From Mercenaria mercenaria (taxonomy: Eukaryota > Mollusca > Bivalvia > Venerida > Veneridae), in the NCBI RefSeq assembly GCF_021730395.1, contig NC_069375.1:12919001-12983000 (forward strand): 64,000 nt of DNA, given 5' to 3'. The notes beneath the pieces were generated by a model. It saw only the letters and a list, made by a program, of their open reading frames with translations, had not been told where the DNA came from and did not search any database. Of the stretch, positions 12,901 to 27,900 are shown one piece after another. The position numbers were made by a program, and so were the translations under genes. Within the stretch, counting starts at the first letter, position 1. Each line of letters opens with the position of its first letter.

Positions 12901-15900
12901 TGTTTCAGCTGTGCTTTATTGCTGTACGTGTACACACTGGCCATAGCTTTATCAGATCAAGTGGTTCCAACGTTGTTTGAGCGGTGAATTTTACGCCGAT
13001 CAGATGGAGAAATATGGCCGATACTACAAATTTCCGGTATTGTAAGTATGATTTAAAGGGATTTCTACCCGTTAAATAACGAATCAAATGAAAACGATGG
13101 GTGCACCTGGTGCGCAAATGTGTCTATGTTTCTGCACATGTGTCTATTTAGCTGAGATTTGTGCCGTTTATTCAAACACTTCTGTACAGTCCGGCGGGGG
13201 AAGGAGATTTTTGACAGTTTTTGACAATATCGCCTCAAATATAGTGTTTATCGGGAGCAAGTAACTGTTAAAACACTTTTGATGTAAAGGGCTACCTCTT
13301 AAAACAAAGCGTGTGTATTTTCATAGAATTATTCAGGGTTGTTTCTGAACAATCGGCCGAAAACCTAATGCAACGCCGTTTCGAGTGGGTCGCTATGCAA
13401 CGCAATCAAGTGGATACCGTTCTGTGTCTTACTTGCAAAGTCTTATCCGTCTTAAAAACAGTCATTAAAGCCTAACAATGAATAAATTTAGAGAGTTTTA
13501 TATCATTATAATGATCCCGCCATTTCTAATGTCTTGTACTAAATATATATAATACATTTTTATGCTCGCTTAACATTTAACATATTTTTGCGGACATTGT
13601 CAAAAACATCAACACAAAAACATAAAGCAAGGATGAACATCGAACAATATTGCTAAGTAAATAATAGTAATAGTTCGTAAAAACAAGAACCAGTTCAAGG
13701 ATATTTATCTCCTCCACGAATGGTACTGAACAGCATGCCAAAAGCGGGTTGACTCTTTACGAGGATTTTTCAAATATGAATGCATCTAAGCACATAAAAA
13801 TGTATCCTTGATAGATTTCAATGAAAATTTTATTTGGTCCCCTTGAAGTATTCACCTCCAACAGACTTGCAAAGTTTCAGTCTTCTAATCCAATCCTTGA
13901 AGGCATTTTCATAGTCTTTTCTAGGTATACTATGACGACACTGGAATATTGCAGAACCGAGGTGTTTGCGCTGCACAAAGTTTCGACCAGAAAGGTATTT
14001 TTGAGCCTTTGGAACAAAAAGAAGTCACACGGGGCAAGGTCAGGCGAATAAGGAGGGTGATGGAGGGAGCACAACAACCTTTTCCTGCTTCAGAAAGTCT
14101 TGTACAATAGACGTCCTGTGCGATGACGCATTTTCATGTAGCAATCTGACATTGGCCAAACCAGTTCCGGGTCTTCGAGTTTTGAAATATTTCTTTAGTT
14201 TTCGAAGAACTTTAGTCTTGTTAAACTTCGCATTTACGGATTTGCCTTTAGGTACAGCAACCTGAATGGCAAGACCCTGAGTTGTGAAGAATATGGCATA
14301 CATTACCTTCTTGACACTCATGGTCCGCTTTGCAATGCATGGTCTTTTGCCAGACTTTGTTGCCCATATTTTGTTCTGAATCTTTCGTTTGGGCTCAAAA
14401 AAGTGAACCCATGTCTCGTCACCTGTGACGACATTTGCGAAAGACCGTGCATTGTAATTTGGAAACTGTTTAAGCAACAAGTTTGCGCATTGCACGCGTG
14501 CCTTTTTCTGCTCATCTGTCAACAGATGGGGAATCCATCTAGCACAGATCATTTTCAAATTACGTTTCAGAATTGTATGAGCTGCTCCTAATGAGATGCC
14601 AACCATACTAGCTATTTGCCTAGCGGTGTATCTTGCATCAGTAGCAACTATTTCTTTCACTCTAGCAACCATCTTGGCAGACGTTGTTGTTTTCGGCCGA
14701 GGGCCATGTGGTGCATCTTCTGTTGAAACTAACCCACATTTGAATTTCTTAAACCAACGAAAAACTGTCGAAAAAGATATTTCATTATGCCCATAAACAG
14801 AACATATTTCATCAAAAATGTCTTTACACCCTATGCCAAGAATACAACGATTCTTAATATAGGACCGTATTTCAACGGCGTACGCTGACCTTCTTGCAAT
14901 CATTTTTGTATTAGTATACACGAGTAGGCAATGTTTAGCGAGCAATAGACACAGCTAAAGTGAACGGATTTTAATGGGTGTGGTATCAATGTAAAGCTAA
15001 CATATTTATCTACCCAATAATCTTAATTTCCTCGTGATTTTCGCATTATTGAGCGAGATAACGTTCTAGATGCATTCATATTTGAACAATCCTCGTAAAT
15101 CAGTATAGTTACAGTTGGTTACTTTTTAGTCCCTTAAAACCAATACATGGCGATTTCATTACTGATTTGTTGTGCATTTAAGCTGTTCTTACAAAATAAA
15201 TAAAGTTTGGTCCATGAAATAGTATTGATCAGTTTTTTGTACATATTTTCATTCATATTCCTGGTGTAGCGTTCATTTATTTTCAGAGAGATAAATCACA
15301 GAGAACGTTAAAATTGGCCAGGGAAAAGACAAGATTTTATTTGTCCTCAATAAAACAGAAACAACGTAATAAACCTCTATGGTCGCCTTTTAAAAAACAA
15401 AAATACAAATGAAATACAGACACCAATGAAAGAAAATAAACGGACTAGCAATACTAAGAGAGACGTGTTACAGTTGTACTATTTAACTGTCTCCGACAAA
15501 ACTTTTTTCATTTTTTCATTGGTGTCTGTATTTCATTTGTATTTTCATTTTTAAACGGCGACCATAAAATTTTATTACATCGTTTCTGTTTTATGGAGGA
15601 CAAATAAAATCTTGCCTTTTCCCTGGCCAATTTTAACGGTCTCTGTGATTTATCTCTCTGAAAATAAATGAACGTTTCACCAGGAATATGAATGAAAATA
15701 TATACAAACAACTGATCAATACTTTTATCATGGGTCAAACTTTATTTATTTTGTATGAACAGCTTAAATGCACAAAAAAACCAGTAATGAAATCTCGATG
15801 TATTGGTTTTAAGGGACTAAAAGTAACCAACTGTAACTATACTGATTTACGAGGATTGAGAGCCAACCCACTTTTGGTATGCTGTTCAGTACCATTCGCG

Positions 15901-18900
15901 GAGGAGATAAATATCCGTGAACTGGTTCTTGTTTTAACGAACTAATACTATTATTTACTTAATGATATTGTTCGATGTTCATCCTTGCTTTATGTTTTTG
16001 TGTTGATGTTTTTTGACAATGTCCGCAAAAAATATGTTAAATGTTAAGCGAGCATAAAAATGTAAAAGTACAATATATTAGAAATGGCGGGATCATTATG
16101 ATGATATAAAACTCTCCAAAGTAATTTATTCATTGTTAGGCTTTGAAAGTAATGACTGTTTTTAAGACGGATAAGACTTCGCAAGAAAGACATAGAACGG
16201 TATCCACTTGATTGCGTTGCATAGCGACCCACTCGAAACGGCGTTGTATTAGGTTTTCGGCCGATTGTTCAGAACCAACCCTGAATAATTCTATGAAAAT
16301 ACACACGCTTTGTTTTAAGAGGTAGCCCTTTACATAAAAAGTGTTTTAACAGTTACTTTCTCCCGATAAACACTATATTTGAGGCGATATTGTCAAAAAC
16401 TGTCAAAAATCTCCTTCCCCCGCCGGACTGTACAGAAGTGTTTGAATAAACTGCACAAATCTCAGCTAAAAAGACACATGTGCTAAAACATAGACACATT
16501 TGCGCTCCAGGTGCACCCATCGTTTTCATTTGATTCGTTATTTAACGGGTAGAAATTCCTTTCAATCATACTTACAATACCGGAAATTTGTAGTATCGGC
16601 CATATTTCTCCATCTGATCGGCGTAAAATTCACCGCTCAAACAACGTTGGAACCACTTGATCTGATAAAGCTATGGCCAGTGTGGTGTATGCTCAGTCTA
16701 TGTGCACGTGTGTAACATTTCAACGTTCGCCCACAGATATAAGGAATGTTGTTTGATGGCTGCGTTCTTTGAATGTGACTTTTCATGTTCGAGTTTTGTT
16801 TTTGTATTTTTGTTAGTTTTGGTGTTTCTTGTTTCACGTTTGCTTAACGATACACCCCAACAGACGCATTAAGGTGATAGAAATAAATATATTATTATAG
16901 CGATTCTGCCAGAACAGAATTACGGCAGAGGAAAGCATATGGTAAATAAAGGCGACGGAAAACAAAATACATATAACGGCATTAAGTATTTATTTACCGG
17001 ACCAGGAAATTAGGAAATACCTGAAACGCTGTCGTCATCGGGAGTAGACGGCCCATCACAGTGATCGACACACATAACACCGTCCGGTCTCATTGCGCAT
17101 GTGTCACCCGTAGATAACTTCCGCTTGCAAACTTGACAACAAAAGCAATCCAAATGGTAGACTGATTCACGTGCTGTTCGAACCCAGTCCGATGGCTGCA
17201 ACGGTTCACTGCATCCCGCACATTTTGGAGCAAAGCGGCTGAAAAAAACAGAAATAGTATCTGAAATTTGAAGTGAATGAATACTGAATATATTGCATTC
17301 ACATAAATCCAAATACTGCTTCAGAGATGCAGTGGAGGAGTTTTTATTTGGAAAATAAATGTTCGAATCCCTAGAGTTGTCAGCTTTGACAGTCACTATG
17401 GCGCTAGCCGTGGTCAGTTAGCAGGGTATGTGAATTATTCTTAAGCCGTAGAATATATACGATGGTTGATCCAGTGATAATGTCAATAGGGTCATAAACA
17501 CGTGTATATTTTTAAAAGAAAGCAACAAAGAAATCCTATCTCTAAGTACAGTGTTGTACATTGTTGTTTGAAAATAATAAAATTTATTGCTTAGAGTCTC
17601 CACATCGACATGTACAGAAAGAATTGTTACAATGTTTGTCACAAGTCACTGACATTATTGGAGTCAGAAATACATACGGACCTTCGTAGCCGAGTTGTTA
17701 AGGTCGCTGACTTCAAATCACTTGCCCCTCATCGATGTGGGTTCGAGCCTCACTCGGGGCGTTGAATTCTTCATGTGAGGAAGCCATACAGCTGGCTTAC
17801 GGAAGGTCGGTGTTCTACCCAGGTCCCCGCTCGTGATGAAATAATGCACGGAGGGGCACCTGGGGTCTTCCTCCACCATTAAAGCTGGAAAGTCGCCATA
17901 TGACCTATCATATGTGTCGGTGCGACGTTAAATAAAAAAAATGTTTTAGTTACTGAGCAATAACAAGCCATAGAACTACACAACAAATCTGACATATCGA
18001 CAGAAAACCAATTTATATTTACATGCGGTTTATCACTCTGTTGACTAGATTTGTTTATTCAAATGGAACGAAATTAAAATAGAAATACCTTTGGTAATGA
18101 TATCTGCAATAGACTTGTTTATCTCTGACAAAGCAGGACGTTTGATTATCAAGCGTGCGGAGGCACATACAACAACGCAGGCACGACATGTGAAACATCT
18201 CCTCTCCGACACTCAACAACCAACGGTCGTGTATGATTTTACGGCATCCCTCACAATTAGGTTTGGCCTTCAACTGTTAAAATAGATGGGAGAAATGTAA
18301 TTTATATTGTACCAGAACCTACATAATACGGTGAACATATCAAGGCTAAATGTTTGATAACAAGGCATGATTTGCATTGTATATGAAACCATAAAATGTT
18401 TACTCAAACTGAACAGAAAATAAGATCCTAACTTTAAGACTTAACATATGTTTTAAACATGATTCAGCTTCAACCTCCAGTTTTTATTTTAGGCACGAAA
18501 GACAATCTGGATAGTGTATACCAATTTTAAAAAATAGCTCGACCATCGTTGCAAAAAATGCAGAAAATTTACATTCTTCTCGCATTTTTACCAACACCTA
18601 ACTTTTATTTTCACACACTTTATCATTTTTCAGTGTCATATATACATTCAATGTCAAATTGGGTGGGAATGAACATGTTTGTTTGTTTAACGCCGTTTTT
18701 CAACAGTATTTCAGTTATGTAACGGCGGGCAGTTAACCTAACCAGTGTTCCTAGATTCTGTACCAGTAAAAATCTGTTCTCCACAAGTAACTGCTAAATT
18801 CCCCACATGAATCAGAGGTGGAGGACGAATGATTTCAGACACAATGTCTTTTATCAAATCGTCACGCCCAGGGCTTGAACTCACTACTGTGCTCTCACCA

Positions 18901-21900
18901 TTGAGCTAAGTGGATGGGCTCGGGAATTTCACCCAAACTGTGGGCGAGTAGCTTTAACGTCACACTGACACAAATAGTTAGGGCAAAAATTCAGTTACAG
19001 TATCTTAAAATTACAAAATCATATTCTGTTATATCCTTCTGAAACGGTATTGGAAAGTTTTTCAATGAAAAAGCAATTTTTGAAGCCTTTCTTGTAAAAA
19101 ATGACACCGACAAACGTATACATAACATAACAACTTCCAGAAAAATATGTTTGTTTTGACTTTATTTTTAATTGTAAATTAATGCCTTCTGAAGCGTTTG
19201 GAATACGAGCTCCGCCTAACGTAGCATAATTTGGTAGTTCTCAGGGAAGTAAAAGTTAGCCTCATTTGTAAGCGTGCCTGCTTAGCTCAATAGGGAGAGC
19301 TCAGATCTATTGATTGTAAGTTTGACTCCCCGGTAAGTTCTCCATGAAAACATTGTGTCATACGTCATTTCGTCCGCCATATGTGTAGAAGTTGGCAGCT
19401 ACATTCGGAGGACAGGTTAGTTTAGTTTAAACATATTTTATTCAGGTTAGCTTTACATAACAGAAATACTGATGAAGAACGATGCTTAACCCAAACTAAA
19501 AACCATGTTTAAACCACAACGCAACTGATCATCCCATAATGTCGCAGTATGGTCGGTGCGGATGCTGGACATGTTAAAGACCCACCATAACCTAGTGACC
19601 TATTTTTTCCTCCCATAGACGCTTCGTCAAAATCAATCTGATAATACTTGTATGATACAGCTATATTGAAAACTGGCAGGTGGACAAATTAGGCCTACCC
19701 TGAATTAATGTGTTCAATCTCTTTTCAGTATAGTTTCAAACGAGAGCACCGCCTTTCGGGTGCTGACGCTCGTCTGATTTTTTTTGTATAATAGAAATAT
19801 TGTCCTACCCATGATTTTCTAAGTCTAAAAAGGGCCATCACTCTTGCAAAAAGCAGGATAGAGTTATGTTTCTTGATGTACAGTGTCCACTTTTGATGGT
19901 GAAAAACTGTTGCAAGTTTTAAAGCAATAGCTTTGATAGTTTATGAGAAAAGTTGACTTAAACATAATATTCAACCAAGAAATCTGATATTTTCTAAGTC
20001 CAAAAGGGGCCATAAATCCTGCAAAAAGCAGGATGGAGTTATGTTTCTTGCTGTACAGGGTCAGCTTATGATGGTGAACAAGTGTTGCAAGTTTTAAAGG
20101 AATAGCTTTGATAGTTTAGGATAAAAGCTGACCTAAACATAAAACTTAACCAAGAAAACTGATTTTCTAAGTCCAAAAGGGGCAATAATTCTTGCAAAAA
20201 GCAAGATGGAGTTATGTTTCTTGATGTACAGGGTCTGCTTATGATGGTGAACAAGTATTCCAAGTTTCAAAGTAAAAGCTTTGATAGTTTAGGAGAAAAG
20301 TTGACCTAAACATAAAACTTAACCAAGAAATCTGATATTTTCTAAGTACAAAAGGGGCCATAAATCTTGCAAAAAGCAAGATGGAGTTATGTTTCTTGCT
20401 TTACAGGGTCAGCTTATGATGGTGAACAAGTATTCCAAGTTTCAAAGCAATAGCTTTGATAGTTTAGGAGAAAAGCTGACCTAAACATAAAACTTAACCA
20501 GGCAACGCCGACGCAGACGCCGACGCCGACGCAGACGCCGACGCCGACAACCGCTCAAGTGATGACAATAACTCATCATTTTTTTTCAAAAAATCAGATG
20601 AGCTAAAAAACGTAGATAGGTGTTGACTAAACACGACTTAATATATCGAATACTGTGCAAACAGCTACATACATTCAATAAAATATTTAGACACGAAACA
20701 CAATGTCTTGGCTTAAGGTTCATGTAAAGTGTTTGAGACCACCCCGTGTGTAAATTTTTATTTTGGCAATTATACCCGACAGACCCATAATATTCATAAC
20801 ATATATATAGGGATATAGGGAGTTGTTCAGAAGAAGTAGAAAATACTTTATATAGAGGTCACCTTGTTTGGTAATATGTATTTTGTCTTACAAAACATGT
20901 TCTTCAACTGTCAACAGTATATTTTGTACAAAATATCAAACTTCTTTTTCAAACATATTTTTTCTCTAAATTTGTTTTCGATGTGTGTCTTACATACTTA
21001 TCTAGGTACTCCGGGAAATGAAAAATAGTTTACTTTTATATTTGTTGAAATACTGCAGTTTTTTGTCAATTTGACAGCTCTACTTTCACTTTCATTTTGC
21101 AATGTGTACACGGTTTGTAACACTTTCAACCCCCCCCCCCCCCCCCCACTCGGAGTACCTGGACAAACACGCTAGACGCACAATGATAAGAAAGGTAATG
21201 ACAAAATACTTTTGAAAAAGAAGTTTGATATCTTCTACAAAATAGAACATGAACAGTCAAAGCCCATGTGGTATAAGACAAAATGTGTTGTCCAAAAGTG
21301 AATAACCTGTCTTAATAGTTTCTTCTATTTATTATAAATAATTTGGTGTATTCTTTATGATAGACCAAGGCCTATGCGGCGTAAAAACTAAAACAAACAA
21401 TCACCCGAGGGATGGTTTAAAAAGACTTTACTTGAACCTTAAAATTCATCACTGTCAGTTTGTATCTTGATACTTGTAATTCTCTTTTTTTCATGCAAAT
21501 CATGTATAATTACCATCATGGAAATACAAAGAATACAGATATTCTAGTTAATCTATGATTATTAAGTTTTCTGAAGATGTATTTGAATATATTTCTTTAA
21601 AATAAGTTTAAGTCAATATCATTAAAATGAAGTAATATTAAGCATGTTACAACAAACGAACAGATAGTACAGCAGTGAAGGACGAGAGTGGACGCAGTGG
21701 TCAATAGGTAACACAGTCTGGCTACGAAACCAGGGGTCGTGAGTTCGAGTCCCGACTCTTCAAACTAAACATTACTAACTTTGGGTAAAAGAAAAGATGA
21801 AATCAACTACTAATCAGTTTGGAGTTTGGTGGAGGAAAGTACGTAGGGAGTGCTTGATGTAGAGATTTGGGGAGCTCATCAAGAAAGCTTACCATTTTCA

Positions 21901-24900
21901 GTGTCCTGGATACTGTGACCTAGAACTTAAACTTTTAGACCCCAAAACAATAGGGATTCTCTTCAAGTGGCCCTTACTTTGGAAGCTGTAGCTAATATAC
22001 CTACCCAGCAAACACACCACGTTGTTACAACGTTGTTATGACGTCTTTTCCTGACGTTGTAACAACGTTGTTTTTTGGTTGATAATGAAAGGTGCGTTGA
22101 CGTCTTGTCACAACGTTGGAAAGACGTCTTTTTTGCAACGTTGGAAAGACGTCTTGTCCACAACGTTGGAAAGACGTTGTTTTTTGGTTGATAATGAAAG
22201 GTGTGTTGACGTCTTTTTCACAACGTTGGAAAGACGTCTTTTTCTCAACGTTGGACAAACGTTGTTTTTTGGTTGATAATGAAAGGTGCGTTGACGTCTT
22301 TTTTGTCACCTTGGAAAGACGTCTTTTTCACAACGTTTGAAAGACGTAGTTTTTTCTTTGATTGTGTAAGGTGTTTTGACGTCTTTTGCAGTGTTGGAAC
22401 GACATATTTTTCACAACTTTGGAAAGATGTATTTTTTACATTTGAATGACATCTTTTCTCAATGTTGTTTCGTCTAAAAGCACAAAAAAAACCCAACAGT
22501 CTATGGTTTTAAACAAAAGTGTACTGAATAACAGAATAGTCACAAGACTTATCTTAACATACTGGGTCTAGTAAGAAAACATACTAAATATGATTCAACT
22601 GAAATGTTTTTATTAAAAAGTACATATACCATTCAATCAAAAATAAATTTTGTTGATGCATGTAATCTGTAAAAAGAGCTGTTCAGGGACAGCAACAGTC
22701 AATCGACTATTCAATAGCTTTTTAACAAAATATTTCATCAATGAATACAACGATAAACACTTGTGGAAATGGGCAACCATTTTGCTTGAATGTAATAAAG
22801 TGTCATAGCATATAAAAACAAGAGCTGTCATAGAAGCAGCATGTTTAACTATTTTAAAACTTGATACTAAGTGAAGAAACATTATCTTGAATTCTAGCAT
22901 AAAACTGCTGTTATTGTCACTTTTCGGGGGTGTCTTAACAGGAGAGAAAACGTGTGTTAACAGAGAGATTCTCACGCTCACATGCTTTTGTAACACCTTT
23001 TTATTTATGCGCGTTCCGTGGCAAAGCGTAAACGTATTACGGCCCCAAAACGAATAATTCAAAAGGAAATGACGTGAACGTGATAAAACAAACTTTACCG
23101 CGCATTTCATGGGAATTTAATGACATTGAGGGACAATATATTCATTTACTTGGTTTTGCGTTTTATGCCAGAATAGCGTTAGCGCATGTTATTTTCGTGT
23201 TATAACATCTACAGAATCCCTCGGGAATCATTGGTACCTGGCTTGGGTACCAACCAATCCCTCGGGATTCTGGAGATGTTGTAGCACGAAAAACATGCGT
23301 TATCCCTACACAATTACTTTATGTTTGAACAAAATGCATTGAATAATAGCCATAAATGAGTGAAACTGCCTAAAATTCCTTTAAATAATTCAAGAAATAC
23401 TGGTTCGATACCACACTTCGGTCTGTGAAATCTGATCTTAGATGCTGACAGAAAACAAGTAGGATAGCTCTGCATATAGTTTGTACAGTCTAGCTAAAAT
23501 CTTAAAGTTACTCACCCACAGTTTGGGTGAAATTTTTCAACATCTTCCTTTCAAAAAGTTTAGCAGAGAATGTGTATTTGACACAGAAATGTGATCTAAA
23601 ACGGTTGAGAATAAAATTTAGATATTGGTAAAAATGCAACAGGAATGAAGATTTTCTGCAATATTTCAAATTTAGTAAACTACATTCTGCACAAGATTTA
23701 TTGTTATTTAATGGAATATCTTGCTTAATCATTCCAATAAGTTTGACTGAACCAACTTCCAACTCCAAAAAAGACCATAATTTATCCAAACTTGTTGACA
23801 GAGTTATCTACTCTTGCCTATAGATGGAAATCATGATAGTAAGTAAGTGTTCAAAGTTTCAAAGCCATATGTCAAATAGTTTTGACAAACACGTACTTGT
23901 ACGCAAACTGAACCAATTTCTAAGTACAAAAAGGCCATAATTCAGCCAAAATAGTTGACAGAGTTATGAACACTTACTTACAGATGGCGATCATATAATA
24001 AACAAGTGTTCAAAGTTTCAAAGCCACACATCAAACAGTTTTCACAAAACATGGACTGGTAAGAAATTGTACCAATTTCCAAGTCCAAAAAGAGTCATAA
24101 TTTAGCCAAAATACTTGTAAGAGTTATGTACTCTTACCTACAGATACAGACTATGGTATAATAATAATCAAGTGATAAAAGTTTCAATGTCATATGTCAA
24201 ACAGTTTACACAAAATATGAACTAGTAGGAAATAAAAAGTACCCTAATTCAGCAAAAGTCCTTGATAGAGTTATGTGCCCTTGCCTAAAATTGGATATGG
24301 TGATGATAACAAGTGTTGAAAGTTTCAAACCTTTATCCACAAAGGTTTTGCCAAAATGTAAACTGGTACCAAAAACTTAACCAAGGTGTGACGCAAAGCT
24401 GATGCCGTATAGAGTAGGATAGATATTCTTATAGTTCAAATAGTAAAGTTATAAAGGTCCAATTGCGGCATCTTTTATGCAGTTTCCGAAAATGATTTTA
24501 ATAAAAAATCTTGCAAAAAAGTTCTATGTAGAACAATCTGAACAAAATACATTTTTTTTTCATATATAACTTTCAGCCAGGTCATTTAATATTGATTTAT
24601 GTGACAAATTATTTTAATTATTCTCAAAATCACTACAAATGGATAAAGCCTGCCCATCACTTAACTTGAGACAACATTAACCTTAACCAACAAATTCTTG
24701 ATTTTGCCTTGTGAATGAGTAATCTAATCCATTCACAAAAATATTAAGAATAAATAAAGTAAAGTTTAAGTGTAATGGACTGGCAAAACAATGAACAAAC
24801 AACTGCAAATTTTTGAAAAACAATTCATTGTGCAAACTTTTTTTCTTGAGTTACTATTTGAAATTTCTTCACCTTGTAGAATTTTAAATTATCTGAAAAA

Positions 24901-27900
24901 AATTCCAATAACACTGTGCATCCAGAAAATGAATTGGATACAAGTTCTTCAGTTTTGTATACAACAAAAAATCAAACTTAACCTGCACTGTTTTCACACA
25001 TTTCATGTATATCACTTTTCAGCTGCATTTAGAATTTACTGAAAGATTCATTTTGTAAGTAGAACTGTTTTGCATTTAACACATTTTAAATTCAAATGTT
25101 TGTGTTTTAGAGCAGATTATACAGTATGTAAGTCATGATTTCTGCTATTTCACTATTTCAGATTTCCTTTTGAACTGGATTTCTATCTGATAGTGCATAT
25201 ATCAGTCACAGGCACTTCTCCCACTCCTAGCTCCCCTTCCTGGTCCTATGTCTACGCAGGCTGAAAATATACATTTTAACACACATGTAAACTTAAACGT
25301 TTTGTTAAAAACTAATGATCACACATATTAGAATTATGTATAAAGTTAAATGTATGGTAAGGTGACGATGTATCATTTTTAATGCATGACATACTAATTT
25401 CTTTACTTTATCACAAAGTTTATACGGTAATACAGTGGGTGGGATAGCGCCGATGTCGTGAATTCATTTCGGACATACTGAGTTTTCAAAATTTCTGGAG
25501 CCCTGAATACATTGGACGGGTTCATTCAAATGCTAGAATTTCTATTCTTACTAACACCATTCTCACGTAAGTATGATCAAATATCATTTCTTAAATATTT
25601 ACCCTTCAAGATCGAAAACAATGTTGTCCTTTCTTCTCCCAGTTTGCTTTTCCTCTGATGTTAACATGGTCATTAGTTCCATTGTCATCAACCTGTGAAA
25701 CAGAATGAATTTGGTGATAAAAAGTTAATAAAAAAGGTACAATTTGAATCTATATCACTAAAAATTAATGTTTGTTTGTTTGTTTTGGGTTTAACGCCGT
25801 TTTTCAACAGTATTTCAGTCATGTAACGGCGGGCAGTTAACCTAACCAGTGTTCCTGGATTCTGTACCAGTACAAACCTGTTCTCCGCAAGTAACTGTCA
25901 ACTTTCCCACATGAATCAGAGGTGGAGGACTAATGATTTCAGACACAATGTCGTTTATCAAATAGTCACGGAGAACATACGCCCCGCCCGAGGATCGAAC
26001 TCACGACCCTGCGATCCATAGACCAACGCTCTTACCTACTGAGCTAAGCGGGTGGGCTCAATAAGACAAGTATGCCAAGGAGCAGAGTGTTGAGCCCGCC
26101 AGCTGTCAAGTGGACCTTGGACCTAGGGACCTGGTTCTTGCGCATGACACTCCGTCTCATAATGGTAAACATTCATGCCAAGTTACATCAAAATCCCACC
26201 ATGCATGAAGAAGAACTGCTCTGGACAAACTTCAGTATGACCGTAGGCCTCTTAACTGTGACCTTGACCTTTGAGACAGGAACATGGGGTTTACGCATGG
26301 CACACCTTCTCACTTAGGTAAACATTCATGCCAAATATAAACAAGATTGGTTCATGCATGTATAAGTTATGGTCCGGACAAAATCAGACAGACACAAGCA
26401 CATACATTGAAAGTGGCGACTATATCGAGCTCACCGTAAGTGGGTTCAACAAAAACTTGACAAAAGACAAATACAACTCTTGCATAATCATTATTTTTCA
26501 TTCTCTTAAAGTATTCTTCTAAATTTAAAACATGCACAAAAATGCTTGTGAAACACGATTCAGATGAGTTTCAGTTAAGTTCACGCATATTTTATTCAAG
26601 AGGAAGTAAAAAAACAGGTAATAAATTTATGGAAACTTTATTCCAATATTACTTACTTATCAAACACCATGATATCCTTGTACAGCTAGAAATTGTGCCA
26701 CTGGCCCATGAGTAAGTGTTGTATATAAGCAGAAGATAAAGATTCTATTCACAGTCCCTCATAGATGTTCTTCCAACAGCAGACAACATGGAAACCTGTC
26801 AACAGCAAAAAATTTCAAATTAGAGCTACTTTGTAATAATCTACATTTTAAGCACACACAACAGTAGTACACCCATGCATAAAATAAATTTTGAGAATTT
26901 ACTGTCTTGCATTTTAGATGTAAACAACCTTGAATCAGTTTCACAACTAGTTTACGGTTAACCTTTAGCCTACTAGCAACAAGTGATTCTGCCTTTGCGA
27001 CCAGTGCAGACCAAGATCAGCCTGCACATCTGTGCAGGCAGATCATGGTCTGCACTGTTCGCTATTCAGTCAGTAAATTTTCAGTGAACACCCCTTCAAA
27101 AAATAGATGGTACTGTCCAAACGGAATGATGGATCAGTTCATTTTAGAAACTTAGCAGGGTAAAGGTTAATGAAAACTTATGCCTGACTAAACTCAGACA
27201 TACCAAAGTCTTTGTAAAACAGATCCTAGGTTTCCTGCACGAGGCATATATGTTACTAGTCAAAATAATTCGCCGTTCAGATTGTTTTATATTTGTGACG
27301 GGCAATCTAAACATCAAAACTTTGAAGGACCAAAATAATGGAATAAAAATCACAGTACACAGTCATGTAAAGTTATTGGTTTTGCGTTTTCGCATATTTG
27401 CATGTCTTGAGACACTGTAAACTTTAATCGTGTACAGTACATACATGTACATACATTTAAATCACCAGAAAATAAGTAATTTTGGATATTATTTGATAAT
27501 TTTGGCATAAATCATTGAGAAATTGAATCCACGTTCAATACATGTAAGTTTATTTGAATTTATGACTAATGTTTGAAAATAATCGGCATTTAAACCTATA
27601 GCATGTAAAGCGTTGGCAGCGATGAAAATTTCATAGGAAATTGCTTCAACTATTTTGGTCTTTCGAGTGTTTGACGCAAGTGGGGATACTGCCCATATGA
27701 AAAGAATTATCCCAACATTTCCTAGGATCGCATCAAATTAGTTGGACTATTATGTTACTTCTGAAGAGAATCATCAGGCGTCAAACGAATGTGAAGCAGT
27801 ATAATAAATTATATTATATGGAGATGTCCAAATACAACGTAAGAGGATGTTTCGAGAGTGTGATAACTTGACTGTCGCTGTCTCAACATGTCTAAACTTA

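Larger units (their letters stand above)
12933..16684. mobile_element. Long inverted-repeat (fold-back) element interrupted by mariner
   Basis: Sequence from 12933 rightward reappears as its reverse complement ending at 16684, continuously to a short loop at about 15441-15505. Without the mariner each arm is about 1.2 kb, and by eye they are over 90% identical. Both tips read CACACTGGCCATAGC and are flanked by GTGTA (12928-12932 and 16685-16689), a candidate 5-bp target-site duplication. No intact coding frame is present; the paired short frames near each tip are mirror copies of the same arm sequence. It lies in the third intron of the LIM-homeobox gene. It may be a fold-back transposon or an inverted duplication that later became fixed. 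Confidence 0.7.

Noticed and set aside
12905-13117. Frame repeated as a near-identical frame at 16500-16715
   Set aside because: The likeness arises because the two lie in the arms of the long inverted repeat; no gene features.
22025-22496. Several overlapping frames with repeated SFQRCEK or LSNV words
   Set aside because: Translation of the ACGTTG minisatellite on both strands.
22637-23110. 157-residue minus-strand frame
   Set aside because: It overlaps a diverged pearl-type element, has no family features or splice context, and its composition looks like translated AT-rich DNA.
26753-26795. Extra exon of the nested microprotein gene
   Set aside because: The donor (GTGAAT) is weak and inclusion gives a phase mismatch with immediate termination.
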